Positions 18,029 through 29,078 of a DNA stretch of 64,000 bases are shown here, in pieces (the stretch's first letter is position 1; each line of letters starts with the position of its first letter). A program made the position numbers and the translations under genes. Source of the DNA: Phlegmacium glaucopus (taxonomy: Eukaryota > Basidiomycota > Agaricomycetes > Agaricales > Cortinariaceae); NCBI GenBank assembly GCA_015039465.1, contig MU129999.1, forward strand, positions 354,862 to 418,861, in the 5' to 3' direction. The notes beneath the pieces were generated by a model. The model did not search any database. It saw nothing but the letters and a program-made list of their open reading frames with translations, and was not told the DNA's origin.

Positions 18029-19951
18029 CTAACGAGACTTCTTATCCTCCAATTCCGAATCGATTTCTAGCTCTGAAACGACCACAGACGCGGGAGGACC
18101 AGTCATCAACGCGCAATCTACAAAATCCCATCCCACAGATTCCATCCCATCTAGAAATGACGAAAAATGACGTTCAACAGTTCCATAGGCCGTTACTATA
18201 GCATCTATAGCATCGATGTCCTCTATCGATGAACCCTTCATTTCAGCTGCGACGCTCCGACAGAGTTCTACAGCATGCACCCATGCTTTGAGTTGATCTT
18301 GGGTGGTATAGCTATCCTTCAATGAAATATGAACACGTAACGAACCGCTTGAAATTACAGTACGCCTGATCACGATGCCAGTAGCACCTGTGTTTTTGAT
18401 GTCCTGAAGGCCCTGACTTAAACATCCAGCGTCAAACCAGATCAAGTATCGTTCTGTTTGAAATATCTGCAGCAATCGAGTCGCGATCCAGACAGCTCGC
18501 TGATGTTGGACAATAAGTTCAGAGAAAGAAGAGCCGATGGAACAGAGGCCCAATTTCTCGCCCGTAATACTATCCCGGACGGTACCAAATCCAGATAGGT
18601 CGAAGATACGTTCTGAGATGCTGACCGTGGTGGGAGAGGGGACATGAATAACTTGAGGAGTAGTGTCGTTAACTAACAATGTTGACGATGTTGAGGGTGA
18701 TGCTGTGTTTGAATTCTGATAGGTCATCCATATGATTGAGAGACGTTGACGATTCAGGGTACGTAGAGCAAGACCCTTGACGCCAAAATAGTTGATGATC
18801 AAGTGTAACCAAACAAGAAGGAAAAGGGCAGTGTGAGTTGACCAAGATGTAGTTAGACGAGGTACGAGAAGCGTCCCAAGCTACAGAAGAGAAGATGATA
18901 GAAAGGTCAGATAAATATCAGACTGATAGTTGATCTTACTCACCAGCATACCCAAAAGAGCAAGCACCGTTTCTTTGCTCGTATCCTTGGCATTTAAATC
19001 ACCCACATCACCTTTCCCAGTAATGGGAGTAGCAAAGTGAATAGTGATAGCAGCTTTAGCCCCTCCGGCCGAGATACCACAGAGAGATTTACAAGCCGCA
19101 CTAATGCAGAGGGCGGTGACACGCAGCCCTGGGATAGATTTGAAGGTATTTAGATACGGGGATAGAGTGTCGAGGATAACAGCGGTATCGTTGAGGATAT
19201 CAGCTAAGAGACGGTATGTTTTTGCTTCGGGGTAGAGAGCGGAACCAACGAAATAAGCAGAGAGGATGGCTAAGAATTTGTTTGAGCTATGCGTGGAGGT
19301 AGGGTAATGTTGTGGGGAAACTTACTGGTAAGACGACCGAATACATCTTGGAGAACCGTGAGAAGCATAGCTTGAGTTGGGGTTGCAGAAGGATCCCCGA
19401 CTCCGAAGCCTATCGGATTGGAGATAAGTCGAAGAGTGCTCACACCGTTAACAGACAGCAGGCAATTCACCTTGCAAGATCGCTCTGGAAGACAAGAGCC
19501 CAGCTAGCGAGTTGCAGAAGGCTTGTAAAGCATTTAAAACTTGATATCTGAGCAGCGATACGTTAAAGATAGACGTGATTTTCACATTGAAAACGAACCG
19601 AAGGTAATCTGTCTTTACAGTTCAGGCAGGCGTTCACTACACTTAGCGTGGAGTAATCACGCACCTGGAGAGACAGTATTGGGGTACCCAGCTGGAAGAA
19701 ATATCCTCTTCAAAAGGTCAAGTATGTAAAGCTGGTCCAGACGTATTCCAAGGGGGCTTGGGACACCCTTCACGCCAGTAACACGAGTAACCTGTTCAGT
19801 CGTGTCATTTACTGGTCTGCATCAAGTTTCAAGTTCAAAGTTCTGTGTCTCCTCCCATTTGGGCACACACCTTCATATCGTTTTCACCAAAAAGAATGCG
19901 ACGAGTTCGCCCGGAACTGTCCCGTTCTCTGATGAATGTCGGGGCAGCCAT
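18029..19951 (-). CDS. RUS (root UVB sensitive)/DUF647 family membrane protein
   Basis: The start at 19951 gives MAAPTFIRERDSSGRTRR. Several exons follow, and the main 3' exon ends with the stop at 18029. Family landmarks in order are LPAGYPNTVSP, the signature GVGDPSATPTQAMLLTVLQD, FGRLTSKFP, YPEAKTYRLLADILND, LRVTALCISAACKSLCG and NAKDTSKETVLALLGMLLG. Hydrophobic membrane segments follow, then HLIINYFGVKGLALRTLNRQ and a soluble C-terminal half. This order matches the RUS family (DUF647), conserved in plants, animals (C16orf58) and fungi. Plant members act in UV-B signalling and vitamin B6 related processes; the fungal role is not established. The first intron takes an unusual GT|GTGTGC donor to keep the frame. 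Exon borders in the 5' part were traced by eye and may be off by a few bases. Confidence 0.85.
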
Positions 19952-20289
19952 AGTTGCAATGGTTACCTTGCTGTAAAGCAAGGTCTAAGTAAAAGAGGTG
20001 GGATTCCCAGGGTTCCTTCAGCCTTCTCGGTCAAAATCGCAAGTCTCAACTTTTGATGAACTGCGATCTAGACACGCAGTCACAAATGAATAGTTGTCAA
20101 CTGTGTATTTACCTAGACGCGCAGAGCGTACTAGGATCAGAGGCTACACAATATATACACATAATACTACACTTAAGGCAGCACTAGCAGCACTGGTGAA
20201 TTAGCACCCTTCGTTGAAGAACAAGAAACATGCTGTATGCTTTCATCAACAGAAAGAATGTCAACATCAACATCCATATTGTTATGCAG
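19952..20289. other. Intergenic region
   Basis: This is the upstream flank of the RUS-family gene. No coding signal is visible. Confidence 0.5.
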
Positions 20290-20664
20290 TCATGTAAGCA
20301 GATGATCGGAAATGTCAGACATCTCCTGATCTTCCAATCCATGAAACAGAGGGGCAGTCACTTGAGATAAGAAGAGGTAGTGTCATAGGAGCTTATAATA
20401 GGAGGAACTCACTCGCACGACGAGGGCGCGGAATGAGGCAGTTATCAGTATTTGGGCATCAGGAACTGATGTTGTGCAGTAGTCTCTCCCAAGTTTCAGA
20501 TTGTAAACAGTGTCGGTGACGAGGTTGACGAGACACGCGCTCGGAGTCATGACGACTTTTCCTGGGCAAAATTCAAACAAAGGGGACACAGTGGACACTG
20601 GAGAGTGGCAGTCAGATAAGGTCCTCGCTGACGGTGGAGGTGAAAGATATCGTGTTCTGCACAC
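20290..20664 (-). CDS. Candidate small gene (uncertain)
   Basis: An open segment (20383-20664) reads MTPSACLVNLVTDTVYN then LKLGRDYCTTSVPDAQIL then ITASFRALVVRV. A downstream segment ending at 20290 reads TAPLFHGLEDQEMSDISDHL and could be joined by an intron with a weak donor. The composition looks protein-like, but I recognise no family. I could not place the start codon, and the join is not certain. Confidence 0.3.
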
Positions 20665-20689
20665 TTACAACTCAAGGACGATGGATGGG

Positions 20690-20945
20690 AGCGAAAGGGA
20701 GAACGAAAGGATTAGAAGCTCTTTCATACTATTACATAAGGAAATTGACATGAAAGGCTGTGCAGCCCTGTCGGCTTGACCATCTCGCACACTTGCTCAA
20801 GGACGAAAGGAAAAGAACAAATTAGAAGCTATTACATACTATTACTATTACATAAGGAAATTGACATGAAAGGCTGCAGCTCGGCTTGACCATCTCACGT
20901 AGATTACTATTTAGGAAATTGACATGACGAAGGCTGTGCATCCAT
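20690..20945. repeat. Imperfect tandem repeat, about 3 units of 70-110 bp
   Basis: The block containing GGAAATTGACATG and GAAGGCTGTGCA-like sequence occurs three times in direct orientation. The first two units also share ATTAGAAGCT, a run of CTATTACATA-type sequence and CTCGGCTTGACCATCTC. The third unit is shorter. Units differ by small deletions and by extra copies of a ctatta triplet run. Confidence 0.7.
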
Positions 20946-21035
20946 GAATCGTCGAATTCCCTTCGGAGTCTTGAATAAATACGCCCTCCATGCCTCAATC
21001 CCTCATCCCCAGGTGCACCATATCAGACGGCTGGA

Positions 21036-21639
21036 ATGGATGTGGTCGACAGAAACACTTTGGAAAATGCAACTATCGTCAACCAGACCCCTGCCACAGA
21101 TCCGAGACTGGAAAAGACGACAAATTCCCCTCAGTTGACTTCTGACGTCGATGAAAACGGTCTTCAAATACAGAAAATACAGAAAATATACCACTTCCAT
21201 GGGACGGTGTATATGGATTCGCTCAACTCTCACAGTGTCGCAATGGAAAATTGTGCTAACAATAACGTTCGACGAGTTACTTGTTTGTCCTTTCTTCTCA
21301 ATTTTGTCCTCATGTACTAAGTCGCCCATGTCATATTATTCAGATCATCGTCCTAAGATTATGGACTGCGATGAAATCACACATTCGCAGTCCCATGCAG
21401 CCTTCACTGGTAAGTGGGCACCTTACACTATCTCTCATCAAGCATCTTGAATATCCCTTTGTCTTCTACTAGGTCCCCCAACGGACTCTCGCACTCGCGG
21501 GACATATATATCATTCTCCATGGACTGCGTTGTGATGCTCTTGTGGGCCACCTTGGCTGTTGGTTGTCTAGCATTCTTCGTCATGAGGCTCTCAAGCTGC
21601 GGTATTGGGGAAAGGATGCAGGCCTCTCCCCAAATTTAA
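21036..21639 (+). CDS. Candidate small single-pass membrane protein
   Basis: Two parts are supported. The 3' part (exon from about 21358, intron GTAAGT...TACTAG at about 21412-21473, last exon to TAA at 21637-21639) encodes MDCDEITHSQSHAAFTG, then a hydrophobic segment MDCVVMLLWATLAVGCLAFF followed by VMRLSSCGIGERM. An upstream open segment from 21036 (MDVVDRNTLENATIVNQ... with YHFHGTVYMDSLNSHSVAM) can be joined in frame by an intron starting GTTACT and ending CCTAAG. The alternative is a 78-aa protein starting at the ATG at 21328. One transmembrane helix near the C-terminus is the only structural feature. Function is unknown. Confidence 0.4.
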
Positions 21640-22549
21640 TGGGGTGTCGGTGAATATCCAAATATCGACTATACTAGCTGATTCTCGAGGCTAATAACAT
21701 TATTCCACAGGTGTATTTTATTTGGTTTGCCTACGTATTGTTATAGCTACGATTCTCCTTTCCCCTTGTACACTATATACTAGAATGCGCTATCACTATC
21801 CAGCGATAACGATGCCGGTTCATCAACAGTACCCCGCTGCATAATTACATGCAAACAGACAGCGATTTTATCCACACCGGTCATTGACGGCGTAAGAGTA
21901 CAGTTCGCTATATACCTGATTGAACCTTCATCATGAACTATGAAATCACTGAGCCCTCTCTCTTCGCTGCTTCCGTTCTTCAGTTGCTTTTTCTCGTCAA
22001 GACACGGGTCACCTTGCGCAGCTGTAAATTAATTGCGGCGGTTGTGATACTTGACACAGGAAAATTCAAGTAGATTGGCCATAGTTTAAGAATCACGCGA
22101 CGAGGGGGGTGATATTACAACAGGCGGTAGCACATGATGAGAACAGTGGAAGAATAGTCTAAAGTGATGCGCAAACGGTAGAGAAGAACAGTAGAGGGCG
22201 ATGAGGGAGTCCGGAGAGGGATCGGTACTAATGGTATACTATGTATACAAGAACGGAAAATACACATAGTTCATCAGTAGTGTCCTCACCCCCTCTTTAT
22301 ACATCCATAGATCTTAATTCAAGTCGTAGATTGTGCACGACGCTCTCCAGTCCAACATCTTTAATAAAAAAGAGTTTCTGTGAGAACATAGTGGCATCAG
22401 ACAGCTTGTATAGTACAGTTGACTGGATTGACAAAATCAGGAGTGCAAGTGTTACCACGATTTTTGAGGCTGTTCTTAACGTCGTCGGAGGGCTGAAAAA
22501 ATCAATACTGTTTATTACTGGACGTGGAACAAAGGAAAGACGAAGATGA
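21640..22549. other. Intergenic region
   Basis: This lies between the candidate membrane protein and the 3' end of RPN7. Short frames such as 22241-22549 (+) show no domain. I see no supported feature. Confidence 0.5.
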
Positions 22550-24038
22550 TCAATATAGAACTTTACTTAATCTCTGCACTTCGTTCAGCAGGATATCCCC
22601 TTGCTTCACAACCGTCTCATATTGAGCATTTTTCAGTGACGGTCTTGTCGTCTCTACGATCCCATGCACCTTGTCGATGGAACAGTGTAGTCGCCCATTC
22701 GCGATGAATCGGGATAACTCGCTGATGCATAATTAGTTGGCCATGCCGCTAAAATATCAGGACGACTTTACGGACCTGTCGACGAACTCTACGCTCACGC
22801 CGAATGCACCGCTCAGACTCTCCAGAGTGAGACTGCGATAAGATTCGAGAAGTTGGCTGTAAGCGAGGATACGCATCTCGCGCACGTAAAATCGGGCATG
22901 AGGAGAGAGGATCCGTGATGGGATTAGATAGCTTTGTTCGAGAGTAGCTGATGACAATTGAAAATATTGAGCAAGAAGGTAGATAATATTTACTTACCAA
23001 GGGCGACAAAGAATTTGGAATAATGGCAATCGTAGAGATTTTTGACGAGATCTCCTAGAACAGGAAGATCAGGGAGGACTTGATTGACTTCTGGCGCGCT
23101 GATGAGCTGAGAAGAAAGTCAAGGGAAAGTCAAGGGAAATCCTTGGAGAAGGCCAAAGGGACACCCACTTTCTTCTTTAAATCTACGCGTTTCAGGGAGA
23201 GCGTATTGGCAATGACGGTAAGAGCAACGAAGTCGTTGTATGAAAGTAGTTCTGTCGCAGTGAAGGTCGAGAGAGCATCCAGTAGTAGTTCACCGCCATG
23301 TTTAAATTGACGGATGGAGATGAGATGGACGCCGTTGTATACTTTTAGACGGTTTCGACGATCCCAGTCTCCTCCTTCCTCGATGAGCCTGCAAAATATA
23401 TATTAATCAAGATAAGAAATGAGTGACAAAAACTGTACTTCTCCGCTTTGGCCATATTTGAGGTAACCAAATTGTGGTCATTGAAGAAGAAACCGATGCG
23501 CACGATGGTGAGGACGATGTCTATTCGTGAGCCGAGACCAGGCGTCTTCTCTAGAGCGAGGTTTTGAGCCTCAAGCGCACGATCCTATGGAGGGTTAGAA
23601 TCATTAGGAATTCCTCAGACCAGCAGCAATGAAAACTGGGAACCTTGTCACCAATCCGAGTGAGATAATTTGCCCTCGCCTTGAGGGCGTCTGAGATTTC
23701 GGATTCTCCTTCAATTTTCTCCGCCTCAGCCAATCTGTCATCCAATTTTTTCAATTCCTCCGCGTTGTCTTTCTCCATGGAATCAAGCAGCGACTGGTCC
23801 AGAGGTAAAAGTGAGGACGCCGATGTTATAATTCTGTAGTATGGACCCATTTCTATGAATCCTGTGTCAAATACAATCTCTCCATATTCAAACGAATGGA
23901 CCGACGATCTGCTTTGATTCCTTCCAGTAATTCTTTTCTCGCATTTGGGTGTAGATTGGTCAACAGAGGATTTGAGAGAATAAATAGATTTTGAGGTATT
24001 GTGAGGTTAGGAATTGGGAGAACGACTTCGTCTGCCAT
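22550..24038 (-). CDS. RPN7: 26S proteasome lid subunit Rpn7 (PSMD6)
   Basis: The start at 24038 gives [20 protein letters not shown]. Landmarks in order are [87 protein letters not shown] and [19 protein letters not shown]. The PCI-domain part follows: [20 protein letters not shown], then [19 protein letters not shown] and [17 protein letters not shown]. The stop is at 22550. Rpn7 is a TPR/PCI scaffold of the proteasome regulatory particle lid, which handles ubiquitinated substrates in cytosol and nucleus. An intron just before ELSRFIANG (GTCCGT...CATCAG) and others were placed by eye. The gene shares a 155-bp promoter region with RPN6, which is transcribed the other way. Confidence 0.94.
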
Positions 24039-24193
24039 GATTTTATCAGGGATTGTAAATTTCAAGGTTGACAGAGGTCAGATCCACCAGACAGAGGTTT
24101 AAATTGGGCCCAGCGACGCGTCAGCTCTATTTCCCACGACCCTCGACGCGTCTCCCCCTCGTCTGCTCATTGCTTCCCTGACATCCATAGACC
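24039..24193. promoter_or_regulatory. Bidirectional RPN7/RPN6 promoter region
   Basis: Only 155 bp separate the start codons of RPN7 (-) and RPN6 (+). The interval contains two identical 8-bp palindromes GACGCGTC at 24115-24122 and 24145-24152, exactly 30 bp apart; each contains ACGCGT. The nearby sequence is also GC-rich (GGGCCCAGC). Co-regulation of two lid subunits through these sites is an inference. The yeast proteasome element GGTGGCAAA was not seen. Confidence 0.75.
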
Positions 24194-26045
24194 ATGACCT
24201 CCATCGCCGAACTCCTTTCTCAAGCAGAAAAATACGCATCTTCAAATCCAAAGCAGGCAGAGGATTTGTATAAGAAAATACTACACAATACATCTGGTAA
24301 GTTCAGTCTATATCTGCTGGATCAATTCACCAAGTTCAAAAACAGCTTCAACATCGAAAGAACCACCTCGGGATGAAGACCAGGCGCAGAGTCTGCGGGA
24401 TCAAGAAGTTGCGCTTATAAAGCTAGGAGAATTGTATCGAGACCAAAAGTGTGTCCCGTTCGTTTCTTGGAGTTATACTCTCCCTGATCAATCGTATAGA
24501 AATGCTCAAGGACTTGCGGATGTTATTACGCAGTCTCGTGCTTTTATGTCCTCTACAGCGAAGGCTAAAACAGCGAAACTTAGTGTGTATATTTTTATTC
24601 AATCCAAAATACATCTTTCTGATTCAGATCTAGTCCGGACATTGCTAGATTACTTCAATGCAATCCCAGGAAGCCAAGGCATTCAAATGAAGACACTGAC
24701 GGACAATATTGCATGGACGAAGGCTGAAAAGCGAATATTTCTGAAACACAGTCTTGAAACGCGGTTGGTCGGATTGTGCGTTCCATCTTTCCATGTTTTT
24801 CCATATTCTGACCTACAAAATCCAAATAGGCAACTAGAAAATCAACAATACATATCTGCGCTTGCTCTCATCGATACCCTTCTGACGGAACTTAAGCGGC
24901 TAGACGACAAAATGATCTTGACCGAGGTTCATCTCCTAGAGAGTCGTGTCTATCGGGGGATCGGCAATTTTGCGAAAGCTAAGGTATGGTGTCCAATACA
25001 TTCCTGATGCCGCTTCATCCTGAGGTTTCCTATGTATTAGGCTGCCCTTACATCTTCAAGAACAGCAGCGAATTCGATCTACTGTCCACCTACCCTTCAA
25101 GCCTCCCTTGATCTCCAGTCCGGCATTCTCCACGCGGAAGACAAGGATTACACCACTGCTTACTCCTACTTCTTCGAAGCCTTTGAAAACCTCTCCTCTC
25201 AAGGTGAGGATGGCGCATTGGGGGCTTTGAAATACATGCTTTTATGTAAGGTCATGCTGAACCTCGTAAGCCAGCAGTATTTCTTCCCATTTCTTGCCAC
25301 GTTAACTATATGTCTCTATATAGCCCGAAGATGTCAACTCACTCCTTACAATTAAACTCGCTTTGAAGTATGCTCAGTTACGCGATGTTGAGAGTATGAG
25401 GGCTATTGCTCGGGCTCATCAAAACCGAAACCTGGCTGATTTTGAGAAGGCTCTGAGGGACTATAAAGCAGGTCCGAAAACACTTATCTCTCATCGTCAT
25501 TCTTCATGATCTCTAGCTTTATATTTAAAGAACTTTCTTCGGATCCTACTATCCGTTCACATCTTGCTGCGTTGTATGACACATTGCTTGAACAAAATCT
25601 GTTACGGATCGTCGAGCCATATTCCGTGGTTGAAATCGCGCATGTAGCGGAAATGGTGGGGCAGGAACGACAAGCCGTTGAGGCAAAGTAAGTTTTCAAG
25701 TCTTTTTCTTAGCTCTATTGACTTACTGCTTGTGCCAAATAGGCTGTCACAGATGATTCTGGACAAGATTTTCTACGGCGTTTTGGACCAGGGTAGAGGA
25801 TGTTTGCTCGTATTCGATGAACCAGAGGCCGATGTAAGCTATTGTTTTTTTGTTGTGACCTATCTTTTTACGTTTTTTACTTATCTATGTTTGTTTGCGT
25901 CAATAGAATACGTACGGTGCAGCTATTCAGACGTTGGAGCAAGTAGGAAAGGTCGTTGAGTCGTTGTACGCAAAGGTCAGTTTTATCGTCCTCTGCAGCC
26001 CACATTTCTGATTATTTTCGGTTTTAGACTGTCACAATTGCATAA
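24194..26045 (+). CDS. RPN6: 26S proteasome lid subunit Rpn6 (PSMD11)
   Basis: The start ATG at 24194 gives [20 protein letters not shown]. Landmarks are [84 protein letters not shown], then [20 protein letters not shown] and [16 protein letters not shown]. The C-terminal PCI region follows: [59 protein letters not shown] and [10 protein letters not shown]. The last exon (TVTIA) ends at TAA 26043-26045. Rpn6 clamps the lid to the proteasome core particle. At least eight introns are visible, including one splitting FDEPEAD from [11 protein letters not shown]. It is paired head to head with RPN7 over 24039-24193. Confidence 0.95.
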
Positions 26046-26526
26046 ATTATGATACATTCTTTCTTGCTGTCTATAATCAGAGTGCAATGCTCTGTCCCAT
26101 TCATCGCGGCCGTTTGGAAGTCTTCTGACTAATTATTTAATTGAACCCTATTTTCTCTCCTGAAAATACAAACGCACAGCAACCCCATCTCTTGCAGTTC
26201 AATTGAGTCTTGAAGCTTGTGGCAATTTGTCCAGTCATTACGTAGTTGAATCTGACCTTATTTCAGCCCCCGTGGCCACAAGCCTGAGGTGATTTTTAAA
26301 GAAGATATTCTTCAGTTTGAGAAATGTGGGACGATATATATTTGATCAGCGTTTGACAAGTTAAGTTTTATTGTTGATTATATGACACTAACCGCAAAGG
26401 TATAGCTGTCTCTTCCTCCTGTCCCTTTTTTATCAGCGTCTTTGGCCCCGCTAAAAAGCATTCATTTTGTGATCCCAAGTGGGCTCTTTGGGGTCTATTA
26501 AAGGACCATGGTCAAACTCACTGCCA
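26046..26526. other. Intergenic region
   Basis: This is the 3' flank of RPN6 and 5' flank of the P450 gene. No clear element was seen. Confidence 0.5.
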
Positions 26527-28555
26527 ATGAAAACAACGACTGTCCCTCCGATGCTGAATATTACTACGACTCATGATACTGCCAGTGGTATCGCCCATAC
26601 AAGTCAAATGAGCATCCTGACATTATTATGTTCTCTTGGTCTTATTCTCTTTGACTACTTGCTGTATCGTGCATTCTCAGGCTCTTTCAACAAGAATAGT
26701 CCTACCATCAGACAACTTGGCGGATTCCCTCTTTACAATGCTTGGATGTTCTTTCATAAACGCTATGATTTTCTTTGGTATCACTTCAGGGCTTCACCTG
26801 ATTCCTATTTCAAGTTTAAAGTCCTTCAAGTAAGCGATTTATATATATATATTGGAGGTGAAAAGTGATATGTTGACCGTTTCACCTTTGGTAACAGCAT
26901 ACTGTAGTCGCACTGCGTGGCGAGGATGCTCGCAAGGCATTCTTCGATAATAAAAGTATGAACTCGCTCGAAGGACATAAGATCTTGGTAGGCGGAGTAC
27001 GTATGATTCATACTATGTTGTTGGAATATAGGGTCTGACTCTTTGATAATATGTAGATTCCGCGTCTTGATGATATTGCCATCGATGACACGCAGACCGG
27101 AGACGCAACATGGTTTAATAAGCATATCGCGACTATGTTGAATAAAAGCAGGATAACGGACGGTTAGACATTGTTTATTTCCCGTCTGTGGTTGTTTCGT
27201 TAACTATGATCAAACAGTTCTCCCAACGTTGCTTGATGATGCCCATCGTCGGATGGATATGTGGGGAAAGGACGGACGCATCGACCCGTTCAAGGACATC
27301 TACGACGTGAGCTCAGTTGTCAAAGTGATATTCTGGGTGCTTAATGATAATTGTCGTTAGCTGGTCTTCCAGATGACAGTACGAATGGCCAGCTGCGCAG
27401 AACTCTCATCAAATATCAAGGCAGTCGAAGAAATTCAGAATCTGTATTGGACATTGGAGAAAAGCTCAACACCAACGTCACTTCTGCTCCCTTGGTTTCC
27501 TGGACCTGCGAAGAAGAGGCGGCAAGCTGCGACGAAGGAACTTTTCACGAAACTTGAGGGATATGTCGAAATGAGGAGGAATGCTGCCGTTCCATCTTCT
27601 GATATGATTGATATTTTATCGGCGCAAGGGGCTGATAATCAGGAAATTGTCGGTGTAGGTATTTATTTGAGCGTCGATCTTTGAACAGAATTATCTCATT
27701 TATTTTAGTTCATCCTTGGTGTCATCTTCGCGGGACTGGTTAACACAGGAGTTAACAGTTTGTACTACGTTCTAAACTCTGAACTTGTGACCGATATACT
27801 TTTCGTTTGCCCTAGCTTGTTGGACTCTTGTCTATCTCGCAACGCACTCAGAGTGGAAGACTCAAGTCCAAGCCGAAGTTAATCTGCTACTTCAAAAGTA
27901 TACAAACAGTTCATCCGACGACCCACTTCACAAGAGGTTGTCCACCGTTCATGTCTCCGTGTGGGAGGATGAAATGCCTATTTTGGAATCCGTTATTCGA
28001 GAAACCATGAGGATCGCCATAAGTGGGGTTGCTCTGCGTCGTAATTTGATTGAGGACCTCACGTTGTCCGGTGGTCTCGTTCAGAGAGGAGACTTTGTGG
28101 TGTATTCACTTGCGGATGTCCATTTGGATCCTGAAATATACCCGAACCCTCTCAAATTCGATCCGACCCGGTACAATGAAGGACGGAAGGAAGATAAGAA
28201 GACCACATTTGGATATTTGGGATGGGGTGCTGGTACGCTCTAAAAAATGTCATGACTTCATGAATTTATTTTTTACCGTTTTATGCAGGTCGTCATCCAT
28301 GTTCTGGAATGAGGTTCGCCAAGCTCGAGATAAAGATCATCGTTGCCCTTATGGTAGTAGGTTTCGAGTTCGACCTTGTGGACAGCACTGGCAAGAGGGC
28401 AGCAATGCCTCAGCCGGATAGAAACGATCTTCATATGGTGTGTGTACCCTTTATTTGTTTAATCCTTATCTCACTTTATTTATGACGCGGTAACTCAATA
28501 GTCCAGACCCCTCGGTGATCCCTGCTTCCTTCAGTTTAGGAGGATAGTCGATTAG
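26527..28555 (+). CDS. Cytochrome P450 monooxygenase
   Basis: The first in-frame ATG is 26527. An N-terminal membrane anchor is visible (SILTLLCSLGLILFDYLLY). Exons joined by eye give the I-helix segment GVIFAGLVNTGVNTCWTL, the ExxR motif (ESVIRETMR) and the heme loop GWGAGRHPCSGMRFAKLE with the heme-ligand cysteine. In the heme loop the usual F and R positions read W and H. In the I-helix the usual AGxDTT reads AGLVNT. The last intron (GTGTGT...CAATAG) joins DLHM to SRPLGDPCFLQFRRIVD, stop at 28553-28555. P450s are ER-bound, heme-thiolate oxygenases; the substrate cannot be read from the sequence, and no secondary-metabolite core gene lies nearby. A (GGAA)12 microsatellite starts 46 bp after the stop. 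Confidence 0.88.
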
Positions 28556-28601
28556 AATTGTTTCCGCGACTACACAGAACGTTTCTGGAGGAGCAGCCAG
28601 T

Positions 28602-28649
28602 GGAAGGAAGGAAGGAAGGAAGGAAGGAAGGAAGGAAGGAAGGAAGGAA
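28602..28649. repeat. (GGAA)n microsatellite, 12 units
   Basis: An uninterrupted run of 12 GGAA tetranucleotides lies in the 3' flank of the P450 gene. Confidence 0.95.
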
Positions 28650-29078
28650 AACACCGAATTTTTAAAAAAGAAAGAGAAACTTTGACTTAGCACTGTCCTA
28701 CCGTTCGTGCGGAGTCGCGGTGTCTAATATGACCATGCGCCATACTCTGTCCATACCTTCGAGCCTTTTGTGAATTGTATCAATAAAGACATGTTGAAGT
28801 ACTCGTTGAGTGCTCGTATATAAAATTGACAACATGACTTACTAGCGTGGCTCTGGGGGACAAGACACCGTGTGTAATTCCAGCATAAAATGCAGGTAGC
28901 AGTGAGATAGAGAAGCAGCTGTCGGGCGTGCGCTGTGCTGGGCATGCTATTAGGCGTGTTGTTTCCTTTGAATTGTGCAGCCAAATAACCGGCATGTGTG
29001 TGGAATTGTCATTGATCAAGAATATTAATGCCACGTCTTCCTTATACACCACCTGCTGTAAATCCCTAAGGACTCATC
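28650..29078. other. Intergenic region
   Basis: This lies between the microsatellite and the GET2 start. Short frames on both strands have no recognisable content. Confidence 0.5.

Noticed and set aside
26045..28600. Secondary-metabolite cluster around the P450
   Set aside because: Neighbours are RPN6, GET2 and a mitochondrial protein; there is no core biosynthetic enzyme nearby.
28602..28649. CRISPR-like or satellite array
   Set aside because: It is a simple tetranucleotide microsatellite with no spacers.
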